A stretch of 64,000 bases of DNA from an uncultured Erythrobacter sp. (lineage in GTDB: Bacteria > Pseudomonadota > Alphaproteobacteria > Sphingomonadales > Sphingomonadaceae), in NCBI RefSeq assembly GCF_947502395.1, contig NZ_CANMZM010000003.1:248001-312000 (forward strand), read 5' to 3'. Shown here piece after piece: positions 19,203 through 27,426 of the stretch (positions are counted from its first letter, which is position 1; the number at the start of each line of letters is the position of its first letter). Made by a program: the position numbers and the translations under genes. Below the pieces are notes generated by a model. It was not told the DNA's origin, ran no database searches, and was given only the letters and a program-made list of their open reading frames with translations.

Positions 19203-19286
19203 GTCGTTGCGAGCCGCGGAGTGGCGCGGCAATCCAGAATTGTCGTTAATGCCGCCATAGATTGCTTCGCTACACTCGCAATGACG
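19203..19286. repeat. REP-like inverted repeat element, copy 1
   Basis: The outer arms GTCGTTGCGAG (19203-19213) and CTCGCAATGAC (19275-19285) are inverted, with an inner GGCAATCCAGA / AGATTGCTTCGC pair. The element fills the space between the convergent Nmad3 and mmsB genes and closely resembles the copy at 21188-21266. It may act as a bidirectional transcription or mRNA-processing hairpin. Confidence 0.8.
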
Positions 19287-19289
19287 AAG

Positions 19290-20162
19290 CTATTCGTATG
19301 TCTTGATAATCGCCGAGAAGTCGAGGTCTTCGTTTCCGGCTCCCAAGAAATCCTCATAAAGCGCAGCAGCCCGCGCGCCCAGTGGCACCGCCGCATCGGA
19401 CGTTTCGGCTGCCTCCATCGCAAGGCGCAGGTCTTTAACCATCAAAGGTGTTGCAAAGCCGCCTGCGTAACCATTGTCCGCAGGGCTCTCGACCCCAACT
19501 CCGGGCAGCGGTGTGTAGGCGTTCAAGGACCAGTTGTAGCCGGAGCTTTGCGAGCTGATCTCATAGAATTTCTGCGGATCAAGCCCCAGCTTTTCTGCCA
19601 TTTTCATCGCTTCAGCGGTGCCGATCATGGTGATGGCGAGCAGCATGTTGTTGCAGATCTTGGCCGTCTGACCTGCGCCTGCATCGCCAGCGTGGATCAC
19701 AGCTTTGCCCATCGCCGAAAGGATCGGTTCAGCCGCATCGAAGGCATGGATTTCCCCACCGACCATAAAGGTAAGCGTGCCGCCATTTGCTGCGGCTATC
19801 CCGCCGGAAACGGGCGCGTCGACCATCTTATAGCCTTCGCCGTGGGCTGCATCGGCAACTTCGCGCGCGGTTGCGACATCGATGGTAGAGCAGTCGATCA
19901 AGGTGGCAGCGTGCGGCGCGTGTCCGATCACATCGGTGGTGTAGACGCTTTTCACAATTGCGCCGTTGGGCAGCATGGAGACGACGGCCTCAACCCCTTC
20001 CACCGCTTCTCGCGCGCTGGTGAAAGTCTGGCACCCGGCTTCCTCAGCCGCTGCGAGAGCCTCTTCGCTAAGGTCAAAAGCGCGCACACTGTGCCCCGCC
20101 TTCACAAGGTTAGCGGCCATCCCGCCGCCCATATTGCCAAGTCCGATAAAGGCGATTTTCAT
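19290..20162 (-). CDS. mmsB: 3-hydroxyisobutyrate dehydrogenase
   Basis: NAD-dependent oxidation of 3-hydroxyisobutyrate to methylmalonate semialdehyde in valine degradation. The 290 residues carry the Rossmann motif GLGNMGGGMAANLVKAGH at the N-terminus, the substrate-binding PVSGGIAAANGGTLTFMVGG and the catalytic lysine in GAGQTAKICNNMLL. It is the last gene of a minus-strand set reading acyl-CoA dehydrogenase, membrane protein, VOC protein, HIBYL-CoA hydrolase, enoyl-CoA hydratase, small membrane protein, mmsB, which nearly reconstructs the valine route; the final enzyme, mmsA, is 8 kb away. Confidence 0.93.
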   Translation of the reverse strand: MKIAFIGLGNMGGGMAANLVKAGHSVRAFDLSEEALAAAEEAGCQTFTSAREAVEGVEAVVSMLPNGAIVKSVYTTDVIGHAPHAATLIDCSTIDVATAREVADAAHGEGYKMVDAPVSGGIAAANGGTLTFMVGGEIHAFDAAEPILSAMGKAVIHAGDAGAGQTAKICNNMLLAITMIGTAEAMKMAEKLGLDPQKFYEISSQSSGYNWSLNAYTPLPGVGVESPADNGYAGGFATPLMVKDLRLAMEAAETSDAAVPLGARAAALYEDFLGAGNEDLDFSAIIKTYE

Positions 20163-20174
20163 GTGTACTCTCCC

Positions 20175-20393
20175 TTAAGCGAGCAGAATGTACAGACCGA
20201 GGGCAATGGCCGCAAAACCCATGATCAGTAAGATACCGATGACGGTGATGTAGAGGTCCGGGTGATCCGCTTCAAAGAAATCATCCGGCTCATCGCGCGC
20301 CTCACTAAGGTCCCGAATGCCCGAGATGCCGAGATAGAACAGCCATCCTCCCATCCCGATCATAAACAGGCTGAGACCTACTTCCCTTTCCAC
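20175..20393 (-). CDS. Small two-helix membrane protein
   Basis: A 72-residue protein with two hydrophobic segments (about residues 8-25 and 47-70) joined by an acidic loop (EARDEPDDFFEADHP). Its start overlaps the end of the enoyl-CoA hydratase gene by 16 bases and it lies 12 bases before mmsB, so it sits inside the valine operon. No known family comes to mind. Coding is supported by the tight spacing and the clear hydrophobic layout. Confidence 0.65.
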   Translation of the reverse strand: MEREVGLSLFMIGMGGWLFYLGISGIRDLSEARDEPDDFFEADHPDLYITVIGILLIMGFAAIALGLYILLA

Positions 20394-21172
20394 TTGCCCT
20401 CACGCTTCTCGATAAACGCGGCCATGCCTTCGGCTTTATCCTCGCTCGCGGTGAGGATTTGGAAGATGCGGCGCTCCATCACGACGCCTTGCTCAAGCGT
20501 CATTTCAAACGCGGCGTTGACCATTTCCTTGTTCGCAATCGCGGCCATGGGCGGTTTGCTGGCGATAGTCGCCGCGGTCTTGAGCGCTTCGTCGAGTAGG
20601 TCAGCTTGAGGCACAACGCGCACCACGAGGTTGGCGCGTTCGGCCTCTTCTGCGCCCATCATGCGGCCGGTTAGGCACATTTCCATGGCCTTCGATTTGC
20701 CAATCGCGCGGGTGAGCCGCTGTGAGCCGCCCATGCCGGGTGCCACGCCCAGATTGATCTCAGGCTGGCCGAATTTGGCGTTGTCAGAGGCAATGATAAA
20801 GTCCGCCATCATCGCAAGCTCACACCCGCCGCCAAGCGCAAAGCCATTGACCGCTGCGATCCATGGCTTGCGTGTGGTCTTCACCAGATGCGAGGTCCAT
20901 TTGGAGAAGAAATCGTCGAGATAGAAGTCTGCTGCTGCCTTCTCCGACATCTCTTTGATGTCCGCGCCTGCTGCAAAAGCCTTTTCGCCTGCGCCCGTTA
21001 GAACCGCGCAAAGCTGGGTATCGTCCGCTTGAAATGCGGCGAAAGCTGCAATCAGCTCTTCGAGTACAGCCGAGGATAGTGCGTTCAAGGCCTTTGGCCG
21101 GTTGAGAGTGATCAGCGTAACGCCTTGGTTGCCTTGGGCGTTGGTTTCACTGGCGATAGTTTCAAAGCTCAT
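20378..21172 (-). CDS. Enoyl-CoA hydratase (short chain)
   Basis: Crotonase-fold hydratase of 264 residues that would hydrate methacrylyl-CoA or other short enoyl-CoAs. Oxyanion-hole motifs AFAAGADIKEM and NGFALGGGCELAMMAD are present, and both catalytic glutamates appear intact (in GGCELA and in GQPEINLGVAPG). I start it at the ATG with a GGAG box 6 bases upstream; a few in-frame codons further 5' run into the inverted-repeat element. It lies between the HIBYL-CoA hydrolase and mmsB genes. Confidence 0.92.
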   Translation of the reverse strand: MSFETIASETNAQGNQGVTLITLNRPKALNALSSAVLEELIAAFAAFQADDTQLCAVLTGAGEKAFAAGADIKEMSEKAAADFYLDDFFSKWTSHLVKTTRKPWIAAVNGFALGGGCELAMMADFIIASDNAKFGQPEINLGVAPGMGGSQRLTRAIGKSKAMEMCLTGRMMGAEEAERANLVVRVVPQADLLDEALKTAATIASKPPMAAIANKEMVNAAFEMTLEQGVVMERRIFQILTASEDKAEGMAAFIEKREGKWKGK

Positions 21173-21187
21173 TTCGTTCTCCAAATT

Positions 21188-21266
21188 CGTCATTGCGAGG
21201 AGCCGCAGGCGACGCGGCAATCCAGAGAGTGCGGGGCTGGATTGCTTCGCTGCGCTCGCAATGACG
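21188..21266. repeat. REP-like inverted repeat element, copy 2
   Basis: A 79-base imperfect palindrome bounded by CGTCATTGCGAG and CTCGCAATGACG, with inner arms GGCAATCCAG and CTGGATTGC. It occupies the gap between the enoyl-CoA hydratase and HIBYL-CoA hydrolase genes within one operon. The other copy in this window is at 19203-19286. Elements with this CATTGCGAG...CTCGCAATG layout are known as dispersed intergenic palindromes in many proteobacteria. Confidence 0.85.
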
Positions 21267-21287
21267 CAGGAAACTGCCCGCGTGAAT

Positions 21288-22358
21288 TCAAGTCAACGGC
21301 TTCCACTCCTCACCCTCGGGCAGCGGCGCAAAGATGCTATTAATCAGCTCTTCGCTGACGCTTTCTGGTGTCCGGGGATCCCATTTGGGATCGTGTGTCT
21401 TATCAACGATGACTGCGCGTACGCCCTCGGCAAAATCGGGGCGGGTAAGGACGCGGGCACCGATGCGATATTCCATGCGCATATTGTCGGCAAAGTCGGT
21501 GAGTTTGGCGCTTTCCGCGAGTTGGCGCAGGGCGACTTTGAGTGTCTGGGGGCTTTTTGTGCCCAGTGTATCGCGCTCTTTCTGCGCCCACTCATCACCG
21601 TCCGCTGCTGCTTCAAGGCTCGCAAGAATGTCTTCCAGCGTGTCGGACGCAAAGTGCTTTGCGATTTTGAGCGCATTCTCCTCAAGCCGTGCTGGCGGAG
21701 GGGTGCCCACTGGTTCGGATAGGATACCAGCGATCCGATCGGGTTTTTCCGCGATGCGCGCCTTAAGGTCTTCGATCATCTCGGACGGCACATAGTGCGT
21801 CGCAAGGCCTGCCCACAGGCACTCTTCGCCTTTCAGCCGCGCGCCGGTGAGGGCGAGGAATTGACCCAGCCGCCCACCGAGGCGCGACAAGAACCAGCCA
21901 CCGCCCACATCTGGGAACAGGCCAATGCCGGTTTCGGGCATGGCAAAACGCGTGTTTTCGGTCGCCACGCGGAACTTTGCCGGCTGCGAAATGCCGACCC
22001 CGCCGCCCATGGTGATGCCGTCCATGAAAGCCACAATCGGTTTTTCATAAGCGAACATCTGGTGGTTCAATTGATACTCATCGTGAAAGAATTTGCGGCC
22101 CGAAACCCCGCCATCATTCAGCGCGGAATTGCGCAAGAAGGCGATATCGCCGCCTGCACAAAAGCCGCGTGACCCTTCGGCGTGGTCGATGATCACCGCT
22201 TTGACTTGCGGCTCGCTCACCCATTCGCTCAATGCCGCGCTCATCGCATGGCACATCTCCAGCGTCAGCGCGTGGAGCGCCTTGGGACGGTTCAGCGTAA
22301 TGTGGCCGATGGGGCCGTTCACGCGGGTGAGAACGTCGCTCGTTCCTGGCTCAGTCAT
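21288..22358 (-). CDS. 3-hydroxyisobutyryl-CoA hydrolase
   Basis: Crotonase-superfamily thioesterase of 356 residues, longer than hydratases (about 260), as usual for HIBYL-CoA hydrolases. Typical motifs are HITLNRPKALHALT, RGFCAGGDIAFLR, DGITMGGGVGIS and PETGIGLFPDVGGGWFLSRL. It releases free 3-hydroxyisobutyrate for MmsB. The start follows the stop of the VOC gene by 5 bases and has a GAGAGAG ribosome-binding site. Next in the operon, after the inverted repeat, is the enoyl-CoA hydratase. Confidence 0.92.
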   Translation of the reverse strand: MTEPGTSDVLTRVNGPIGHITLNRPKALHALTLEMCHAMSAALSEWVSEPQVKAVIIDHAEGSRGFCAGGDIAFLRNSALNDGGVSGRKFFHDEYQLNHQMFAYEKPIVAFMDGITMGGGVGISQPAKFRVATENTRFAMPETGIGLFPDVGGGWFLSRLGGRLGQFLALTGARLKGEECLWAGLATHYVPSEMIEDLKARIAEKPDRIAGILSEPVGTPPPARLEENALKIAKHFASDTLEDILASLEAAADGDEWAQKERDTLGTKSPQTLKVALRQLAESAKLTDFADNMRMEYRIGARVLTRPDFAEGVRAVIVDKTHDPKWDPRTPESVSEELINSIFAPLPEGEEWKPLT

Positions 22359-22363
22359 CTCTC

Positions 22364-22756
22364 TCAAACTTCTTTTGGTTCTATCAAGTCCCACTTGTTG
22401 CCGAAGGGGTCGGCGAACACGGCGACTGTTGCATAAGGCTCGTGCCGGGGTTCTTCCAAGAATTCCACCCCTGCCGCAACAAATCGTGCGTGGGTATCGG
22501 TAAAATTGGTAGTGTTGAGGAAAAAGGACACCCGCCCGCCGGTTTGGTTGCCGATTGCCGCGGTTTGAGTGTCGTTTGCGGCTTTTGCGAGGAGTATGCG
22601 GCCACCACCGGGCGCTTCGACCACAACCCAGCGTTTTCCGCCGCCGAGGTCAGTGTCTTCAACAAGCGTGAAGCCAAGTTGGCCGGCGTAGAATGCGATG
22701 CCAGCGTCGTAGTCGGGAACCACAAGGGTGGTCATGGCGAAGGTTTCGGTGGTCAT
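22364..22756 (-). CDS. VOC-family (glyoxalase/bleomycin-resistance type) protein
   Basis: A 130-residue protein with the paired beta-alpha-beta-beta-beta layout of the VOC superfamily: DYDAGIAFYAGQLGFTLVED, KRWVVVEAPGG and, at the C-terminus, VAVFADPFGNKWDLIEP. The start is the ATG overlapping the stop of the membrane-protein gene (ATGA). Specific reaction unknown; the family includes metal-dependent isomerases, dioxygenases and binding proteins. Its place inside the branched-chain acyl-CoA operon is the only hint at role. Confidence 0.85.
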   Translation of the reverse strand: MTTETFAMTTLVVPDYDAGIAFYAGQLGFTLVEDTDLGGGKRWVVVEAPGGGRILLAKAANDTQTAAIGNQTGGRVSFFLNTTNFTDTHARFVAAGVEFLEEPRHEPYATVAVFADPFGNKWDLIEPKEV

Positions 22757-23136
22757 CTCGGAGTGACTGCTGCTCTGGGCGGAAAGCGGTGCCATGCGAT
22801 CAGCCAATAGGTCATCGTAGACAAGGGTGCTGCTATCAGGATCAGGGCGCCAACGCTGAGCTCAAGATCAAGAAAGCGCCAGGCGATGAAACTAGCTGCG
22901 ATTAAGAGCCCCGATGCTGTGAAAATCCACCAACTGCCTCTCTTTTTCATCTCGGTCAGAAACACGATAGGTACAGCAATCGGCGCCGCGACTGCTCCAA
23001 ACACAAGCGATGTCAGCGCGAATTCGGGCAGCATCGCTGGGTGAAAGCCAATTCGGGCAGCCCAATAGATGGTAAAGGTTGCCCCGCACACCAAGCACGC
23101 GGCCAAATAAGCTCCAAAGATGACAAACGGCCTCAC
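22753..23136 (-). CDS. Four-helix membrane protein of unknown function
   Basis: A 127-residue protein with four hydrophobic stretches (about residues 4-27, 37-62, 70-87 and 95-114). No motif I recognise. Both ends overlap neighbours by 4 bases (acyl-CoA dehydrogenase stop, VOC start), so it is translated as part of the valine operon. Confidence 0.65.
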   Translation of the reverse strand: MRPFVIFGAYLAACLVCGATFTIYWAARIGFHPAMLPEFALTSLVFGAVAAPIAVPIVFLTEMKKRGSWWIFTASGLLIAASFIAWRFLDLELSVGALILIAAPLSTMTYWLIAWHRFPPRAAVTPR

Positions 23137-24284
23137 TGCCGCAGCAAATCCCTACCCACGACCATACGCATAATCTGGTTCGTGCCCTCAAGGATCGAGT
23201 GCACGCGCAAATCGCGCCAGAAACGTTCGATTGGGTAATCCTGCAAATAGCCATAGCCGCCGTGCAGTTGCAGCGCGCGGTCTACGATGGAGCTGCCGTT
23301 GTCGGTCGCCAAACGCTTGGCCATAGCCGAGAAGCGAGACTTATCAGGCGCGTTCTCGGTCACTTTGCACGCGGCGAGATAGAGCAGCGCGCGGGCGGCC
23401 TCTAGGTCTGTCGCCATGTCGGCGAGGGTGAACTGTGTGTTCTGGAACTCGCTCACCGCTTTGCCAAATTGCGTGCGCTCTTTCGTGTAATTGATCGCTT
23501 CGTCCAAGCACCGCTGAGCGCCGCCAAGCGAGCACGCGCCAATGTTCAAACGTCCGCCATCAAGGCCCATCATCGCGATGCGGAAACCTTCGCCCTCACC
23601 GCCAACCACATTCTCAACTGGCACGCGGACGTCCTCGAGGATCAATTGCGCGGTGGGCTGCGAGTGCCAGCCGAGCTTCTTCTCATTCGCGCCGAACGAT
23701 ACGCCGGGCATGTCCTTCTCAATCACCATGCAGGTGATGCCCTTGGGCCCATCTTCGCCGGTGCGCACCATGGCGACATAGATTTCGTTAGAGCCAGCGC
23801 CTGAAATAAACTGCTTACTGCCGTTCAGGACGTAGTGATCACCGTCGAGCTTCGCCGTGGTCTTAAGCGCCGCCGCATCCGAGCCCGAGGAAGGTTCGGT
23901 CAAACAGTAGGACGCGATTTTGTCCATGCCGATGAGGTCCGGCAGATACTTGTCCTTGACCGTTTGCGAACCGAACCGGTCGATCATCCAAGCGGCCATA
24001 TTGTGGATCGAGATGAAAGCGCTGGTGGACGGACAGCCATAAGCCATCGCCTCCATAATCAGCGCAGCTTCCAACCGCCCAAGCCCGATGCCGCCGCTTT
24101 CTTCCGACACATAAATCGCGCCAAAGCCCAGCTCGGCGGTCTTCTTGATCGTGTCGATCGGGAAGATGTGTTTCTCATCCCATTCGGCCGCGTTGGGCGT
24201 GATGTTGTCTGCAGTGAAACGCTGCGCCATCTCCTGGATCGCGAGCTGGTCGTCGGTGAGTGAAAATTGTCCTTGCATGGCCAT
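23133..24284 (-). CDS. Acyl-CoA dehydrogenase, probable isobutyryl-CoA dehydrogenase
   Basis: FAD enzyme of 383 residues. It shows the FAD/substrate motif YCLTEPSSGSDAAALKT, the GWHSQPTAQLILEDVRVP strand and, near the C-terminus, LQLHGGYGYLQDYPIERF and ILEGTNQIMRM with the catalytic glutamate in ILEGTN. The neighbours (HIBYL-CoA hydrolase, enoyl-CoA hydratase, mmsB) make isobutyryl-CoA the likely substrate. It is the first gene of the minus-strand operon; the 122-base divergent gap to the next plus-strand gene presumably holds its promoter. Confidence 0.9.
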   Translation of the reverse strand: MAMQGQFSLTDDQLAIQEMAQRFTADNITPNAAEWDEKHIFPIDTIKKTAELGFGAIYVSEESGGIGLGRLEAALIMEAMAYGCPSTSAFISIHNMAAWMIDRFGSQTVKDKYLPDLIGMDKIASYCLTEPSSGSDAAALKTTAKLDGDHYVLNGSKQFISGAGSNEIYVAMVRTGEDGPKGITCMVIEKDMPGVSFGANEKKLGWHSQPTAQLILEDVRVPVENVVGGEGEGFRIAMMGLDGGRLNIGACSLGGAQRCLDEAINYTKERTQFGKAVSEFQNTQFTLADMATDLEAARALLYLAACKVTENAPDKSRFSAMAKRLATDNGSSIVDRALQLHGGYGYLQDYPIERFWRDLRVHSILEGTNQIMRMVVGRDLLRQ

Positions 24285-24406
24285 CGGATTAGACGTTCGC
24301 GCGGGGTTAGAAAAGGGATAGTGTGCGTTTGATAAAATGCCTCTTTTCAGGCGGCGGTCCGCGAAATATTGCGTAACCCAGACGCGTCCTTCCGCGTATA
24401 TTTAGT

Positions 24407-24835
24407 ATGAACCAGTTCCCAGCCTCAGATCGTCCACGCCTGATTTGCGTTTACAACGCCGATACGGGCCTCATTCGGGCGCTGATCCATGCGGTGCATA
24501 AGCAGTTCCACCCCGAGACCTATCCATGCTCGCTGTGTGCGCTGACCTATGGCGCAGTGTCGATGCGGGGCGAGTGGAAGCGGTTCTGGCAGGCGCTTGA
24601 TCATCAGGTTGATTTCTACCACCGCGATGACTTCACCGAAGATTTTCCGGAGCTGGGCACTGGAGGTGCAAGCGGGGTGGTGCTGCCCGCGATCCTCTTG
24701 AGTGTAGCGGGAGAAGAGCCACGCGTTGTGATCTCAAAGGGAGAGCTTGATGCGATGGCGGATGTGAATGAGCTGATCGCGCGCGTGATAAAAGCGCTGA
24801 GATATGAATCGGTTGCGCTTCGAGCGGCTGCATGA
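24407..24835 (+). CDS. Conserved hypothetical protein
   Basis: A 142-residue soluble protein, no signal peptide. It opens with RLICVYNADTG and carries a CxxC pair in YPCSLCALTYGAV and the segment WQALDHQVDFYHRDDF, a pattern I associate with a family annotated only as hypothetical or, without good support, GTPase. No Walker motifs are visible. It is monocistronic or weakly linked to the following kelch gene (62-base gap). Confidence 0.75.
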   Translation: MNQFPASDRPRLICVYNADTGLIRALIHAVHKQFHPETYPCSLCALTYGAVSMRGEWKRFWQALDHQVDFYHRDDFTEDFPELGTGGASGVVLPAILLSVAGEEPRVVISKGELDAMADVNELIARVIKALRYESVALRAAA

Positions 24836-24897
24836 GGCGATTGTTCAACCCATTGTGGTGACTTGACCCACGCTCATGGGTGGCGTTCAATGGGGTC

Positions 24898-25905
24898 ATG
24901 CGCAAACTCCGTTATCTTTTGGGTTTCCTTGCCCTCATCATCGTGGTGCCAGCCGGAGCCTGGCTGGTCGGTCCATCTCTTATGACCGGGGCTGGCGACA
25001 TGTCAGAGCCACGATCCGAGATACACGCGGCCGAACTTGATGGCGTGATCTACGTTGCTGGTGGGATTGGCTTTCATCGGACACTCAAAAGCTGTGTTGC
25101 GTTCGAGGTGAGCTCCGAGACCTTTTCCGAATGCCCTGATCTACCGCGCACGCTGCACCATGTCGGGATGGCAGCAGGAGAGGAGCAAGTCTTTGCAAGC
25201 GGCGGATACAGCAGCCTGCCCTTTAACCAGGACCCTAATGGCGCTCTGTTCGCATTCTCGCCAGGCGATGCCGAGCCGGAGTGGCGCGAGATTTCGCGCT
25301 TGCCAGAACCGCTTGGCCAGCATGCGATGTTCTACCGCGAGGGAAAGCTGTGGCTGATTGGGGGGCAGTCGGGTGACAGGACAGTGGGGACGATACGCAC
25401 CTATGATCTGGCGAGCGGTGAATGGGGTACGGTCGCGGCCATGCCTACACCGCGCCACTCACATGCCTACGCGCTAAGTGAAGACAAACTCTACGTCACC
25501 GGCGGGCGCAGCGACAAGCTGGGGCCCCATGCCACTGTGATCGAGGTCTACGACTTTGCCTCTGACAGCTGGGAAAGCCTGCCCGATGCACCGTTTCCTT
25601 TGGCTGGGCACGGAGCGGCGATTTTCGAAGGGCGCTTGCACGTCTTCGGCGGTGAGGATGTGACGACTTCGGAAGTGTTCACGCGGCATGTCTCGATGGA
25701 CTTGGCTGACCCCTCAAGCGGCTGGCGCGAAGAGGCGGAGATGAGCGCAGGCCGTCATGGCTTTGCGACATGGCGTGTCGGCGACACGGCGTGGATTTTG
25801 GGCGGCGGTGAGCTTGCCGGGTGGAAGACGCTGGGCTCGGTGACGGGGACTGCGTTTCCGCTTAAGCTTGGCCACCAATCCAAATCCCAATCAGGCAGTA
25901 AGTAG
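24898..25905 (+). CDS. Kelch-repeat beta-propeller protein
   Basis: A 335-residue protein with an N-terminal signal or anchor helix (about residues 5-25) and six kelch-type blades marked by GG pairs: GVIYVAGGIG, QVFASGGYSS, KLWLIGGQSG, KLYVTGGRSD, RLHVFGGEDV and TAWILGGGEL. A six-bladed propeller facing the periplasm is predicted, resembling periplasmic kelch proteins such as NanM in layout only. I use the ATG at 24898 rather than an upstream GTG. Its 3' end overlaps the convergent DUF1254 gene by 15 bases. Confidence 0.88.
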   Translation: MRKLRYLLGFLALIIVVPAGAWLVGPSLMTGAGDMSEPRSEIHAAELDGVIYVAGGIGFHRTLKSCVAFEVSSETFSECPDLPRTLHHVGMAAGEEQVFASGGYSSLPFNQDPNGALFAFSPGDAEPEWREISRLPEPLGQHAMFYREGKLWLIGGQSGDRTVGTIRTYDLASGEWGTVAAMPTPRHSHAYALSEDKLYVTGGRSDKLGPHATVIEVYDFASDSWESLPDAPFPLAGHGAAIFEGRLHVFGGEDVTTSEVFTRHVSMDLADPSSGWREEAEMSAGRHGFATWRVGDTAWILGGGELAGWKTLGSVTGTAFPLKLGHQSKSQSGSK

Positions 25906-26421
25906 CCTGCATTCATCTGCCTCAGCGGCCTGCAAAGCTTGATCGAACAGTTCCTGTGTTGGCGCTAGACGGCGGATTAGAACGACGCCGCGTGTCGTTG
26001 GGCTTCGCGGGTTTCCGTACTCACCTTCGCCGAGAATTGGCGTGTCCTTTGTTGCCAGTACCACCCACACGTCTTCTTCTTCCTCACCTCTGATTGTAAC
26101 GAAGTTGTTAGTCTCAGCATCGAAGAACGAGAGCGATTGGTACTCCGGCCACCTTCCAATTTTGACGTAGAGCCGACTTTCCGGCTCGCTTAGATCATAG
26201 CGGCACAGCGCGTAGAAGAGATCGGGCGAAGTGCGCACAACCGCTTGTGTTTCTGGCGTAATTCGCTGGGGTGTGGTGAAGGCATGGAGCGCTACGTCGC
26301 GATTTTTGAGCGCGAGAAGCGTGCGATCCATAATGACACCCGGCGCGAAGCTAAGCGTTGCCCAGTGGGCTGCAATGCCCGTCACTGCGGCGAATGCGAT
26401 GGGTCCGATCCAGCCCTTCAT
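25891..26421 (-). CDS. DUF1254-family protein
   Basis: A 176-residue protein with an N-terminal hydrophobic segment (signal anchor, residues 3-25) and the DUF1254-type region LFYALCRYDLSEPESRLYVK and SLSFFDAETNNFVTIRG. DUF1254 and DUF1214 domains are often found fused in larger exported proteins; here they are two small adjacent genes, this one starting inside the stop of the DUF1214 gene (ATGA). Function is not known. Confidence 0.8.
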   Translation of the reverse strand: MKGWIGPIAFAAVTGIAAHWATLSFAPGVIMDRTLLALKNRDVALHAFTTPQRITPETQAVVRTSPDLFYALCRYDLSEPESRLYVKIGRWPEYQSLSFFDAETNNFVTIRGEEEEDVWVVLATKDTPILGEGEYGNPRSPTTRGVVLIRRLAPTQELFDQALQAAEADECRLLTA

Positions 26422-27029
26422 GCTGCTTCTCCTTCGCACGAAAGTCGCTCAACTGTTGGAGGCGTGATTGTGTCTTCTGGAGCCTCAAGCAGAGCCTCCT
26501 TCGGCACATAGAGCCGCAAGGTGAGGTCGAAATTGCCAGCCGCCTTGCTCGAAATCCACGCCATACCTGCTTCAGGCCGTTGCGCGGCAACCATCGCCTC
26601 CCATGGACCGTCGACTGCGTTCAATTGGGTCGCATCAATGCTCAGCGCGCCATCGGTATTGTCGGGCAGGAAACTCTCGCCATTGTAGAGCGTGATCGAC
26701 CACCAACTGGCCGGCATTGCGCCGCCGGAAATCCTGTAATTGCAAGCCTCGCTGAATGCGCGGCCCTCATTGTCCACCGTCCGCGTGAAATAGACCGCCT
26801 CGCTTTTGGCGAGACCCAAGAGGCCGTGTCGTGCGACCCGAGCGCGGGTGTAGGGATCGGCGGCCTCTGATCCGATGGCAAAGTCGCTGCGCCAGCCATC
26901 GATCTCAATATTGCCAAAGTCGAGCGGGTCGGCACCTGGCCAAAGCCCTGCCATGTAAAGCGCGCTTGCTGGGCCAGCGATCAGCCCGATGATGAGGGCG
27001 AGCGCATAGGCTCCAACACGTTTAATCAT
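26418..27029 (-). CDS. DUF1214-family protein
   Basis: A 203-residue protein with a signal peptide or anchor (residues 7-27) and the DUF1214 signature around ARHGLLGLAKSEAVYFTR, NYRISGGAMPASWWSITLY and the AWISSKAAGNFDLTLRLYVP C-terminus. It forms a translationally coupled pair with the DUF1254 gene downstream and overlaps the RidA-family gene upstream by 8 bases. Exported, role unknown. Confidence 0.85.
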   Translation of the reverse strand: MIKRVGAYALALIIGLIAGPASALYMAGLWPGADPLDFGNIEIDGWRSDFAIGSEAADPYTRARVARHGLLGLAKSEAVYFTRTVDNEGRAFSEACNYRISGGAMPASWWSITLYNGESFLPDNTDGALSIDATQLNAVDGPWEAMVAAQRPEAGMAWISSKAAGNFDLTLRLYVPKEALLEAPEDTITPPTVERLSCEGEAA

Positions 27030-27426
27030 CGCTCAGCCCATCATCAGTTACTAGCGCCTCTGCTTCGATTTCGACTTTCCACTCGCGCCGACATAGCCAA
27101 GCCACACCTGCCATGGTTGCCGCAGGCCGGGCATCGCCGAAATAGCGAGCGTGCACTTCGCCAACGGCCTCTTGATCGTCAAAGTCGGTAAGGAGCATTC
27201 GCGTGCGCACCACATCCTTGGCGCTGCCACCAAGCTCCTCAATCGCAGCAACGATAATCGCAAGGCATCGGTCCGCCTGTTCTGCAACCCCGCCCGGCGT
27301 CGTCGAGCCATCGGGTTCTACCGGGCCAGTTCCAGCGACAATGATGCGATTGCCCATCCGGACCGCACGGCAAAAGCCAAACTGGTCCTCAAAAGGCGAG
27401 CCCGATGCGGCGCGCTGGCGGGTCAT
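27022..27426 (-). CDS. RidA/YjgF-family protein
   Basis: A 134-residue protein of the Rid family, whose best known members hydrolyse reactive enamine/imine intermediates from PLP enzymes. The fold markers are RVGNRIIV-type strand (here RMGNRIIVAGTGPV), EQADRCLAIIVAAIEELGG and DVVRTRMLLTDFDD. In place of the C-terminal catalytic Arg motif of RidA (RxAVxVxxLP) it has an EIEAEALV end, so it is likelier a Rid subgroup other than RidA itself. It overlaps the polysaccharide deacetylase gene by 4 bases. Confidence 0.85.
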   Translation of the reverse strand: MTRQRAASGSPFEDQFGFCRAVRMGNRIIVAGTGPVEPDGSTTPGGVAEQADRCLAIIVAAIEELGGSAKDVVRTRMLLTDFDDQEAVGEVHARYFGDARPAATMAGVAWLCRREWKVEIEAEALVTDDGLSDD

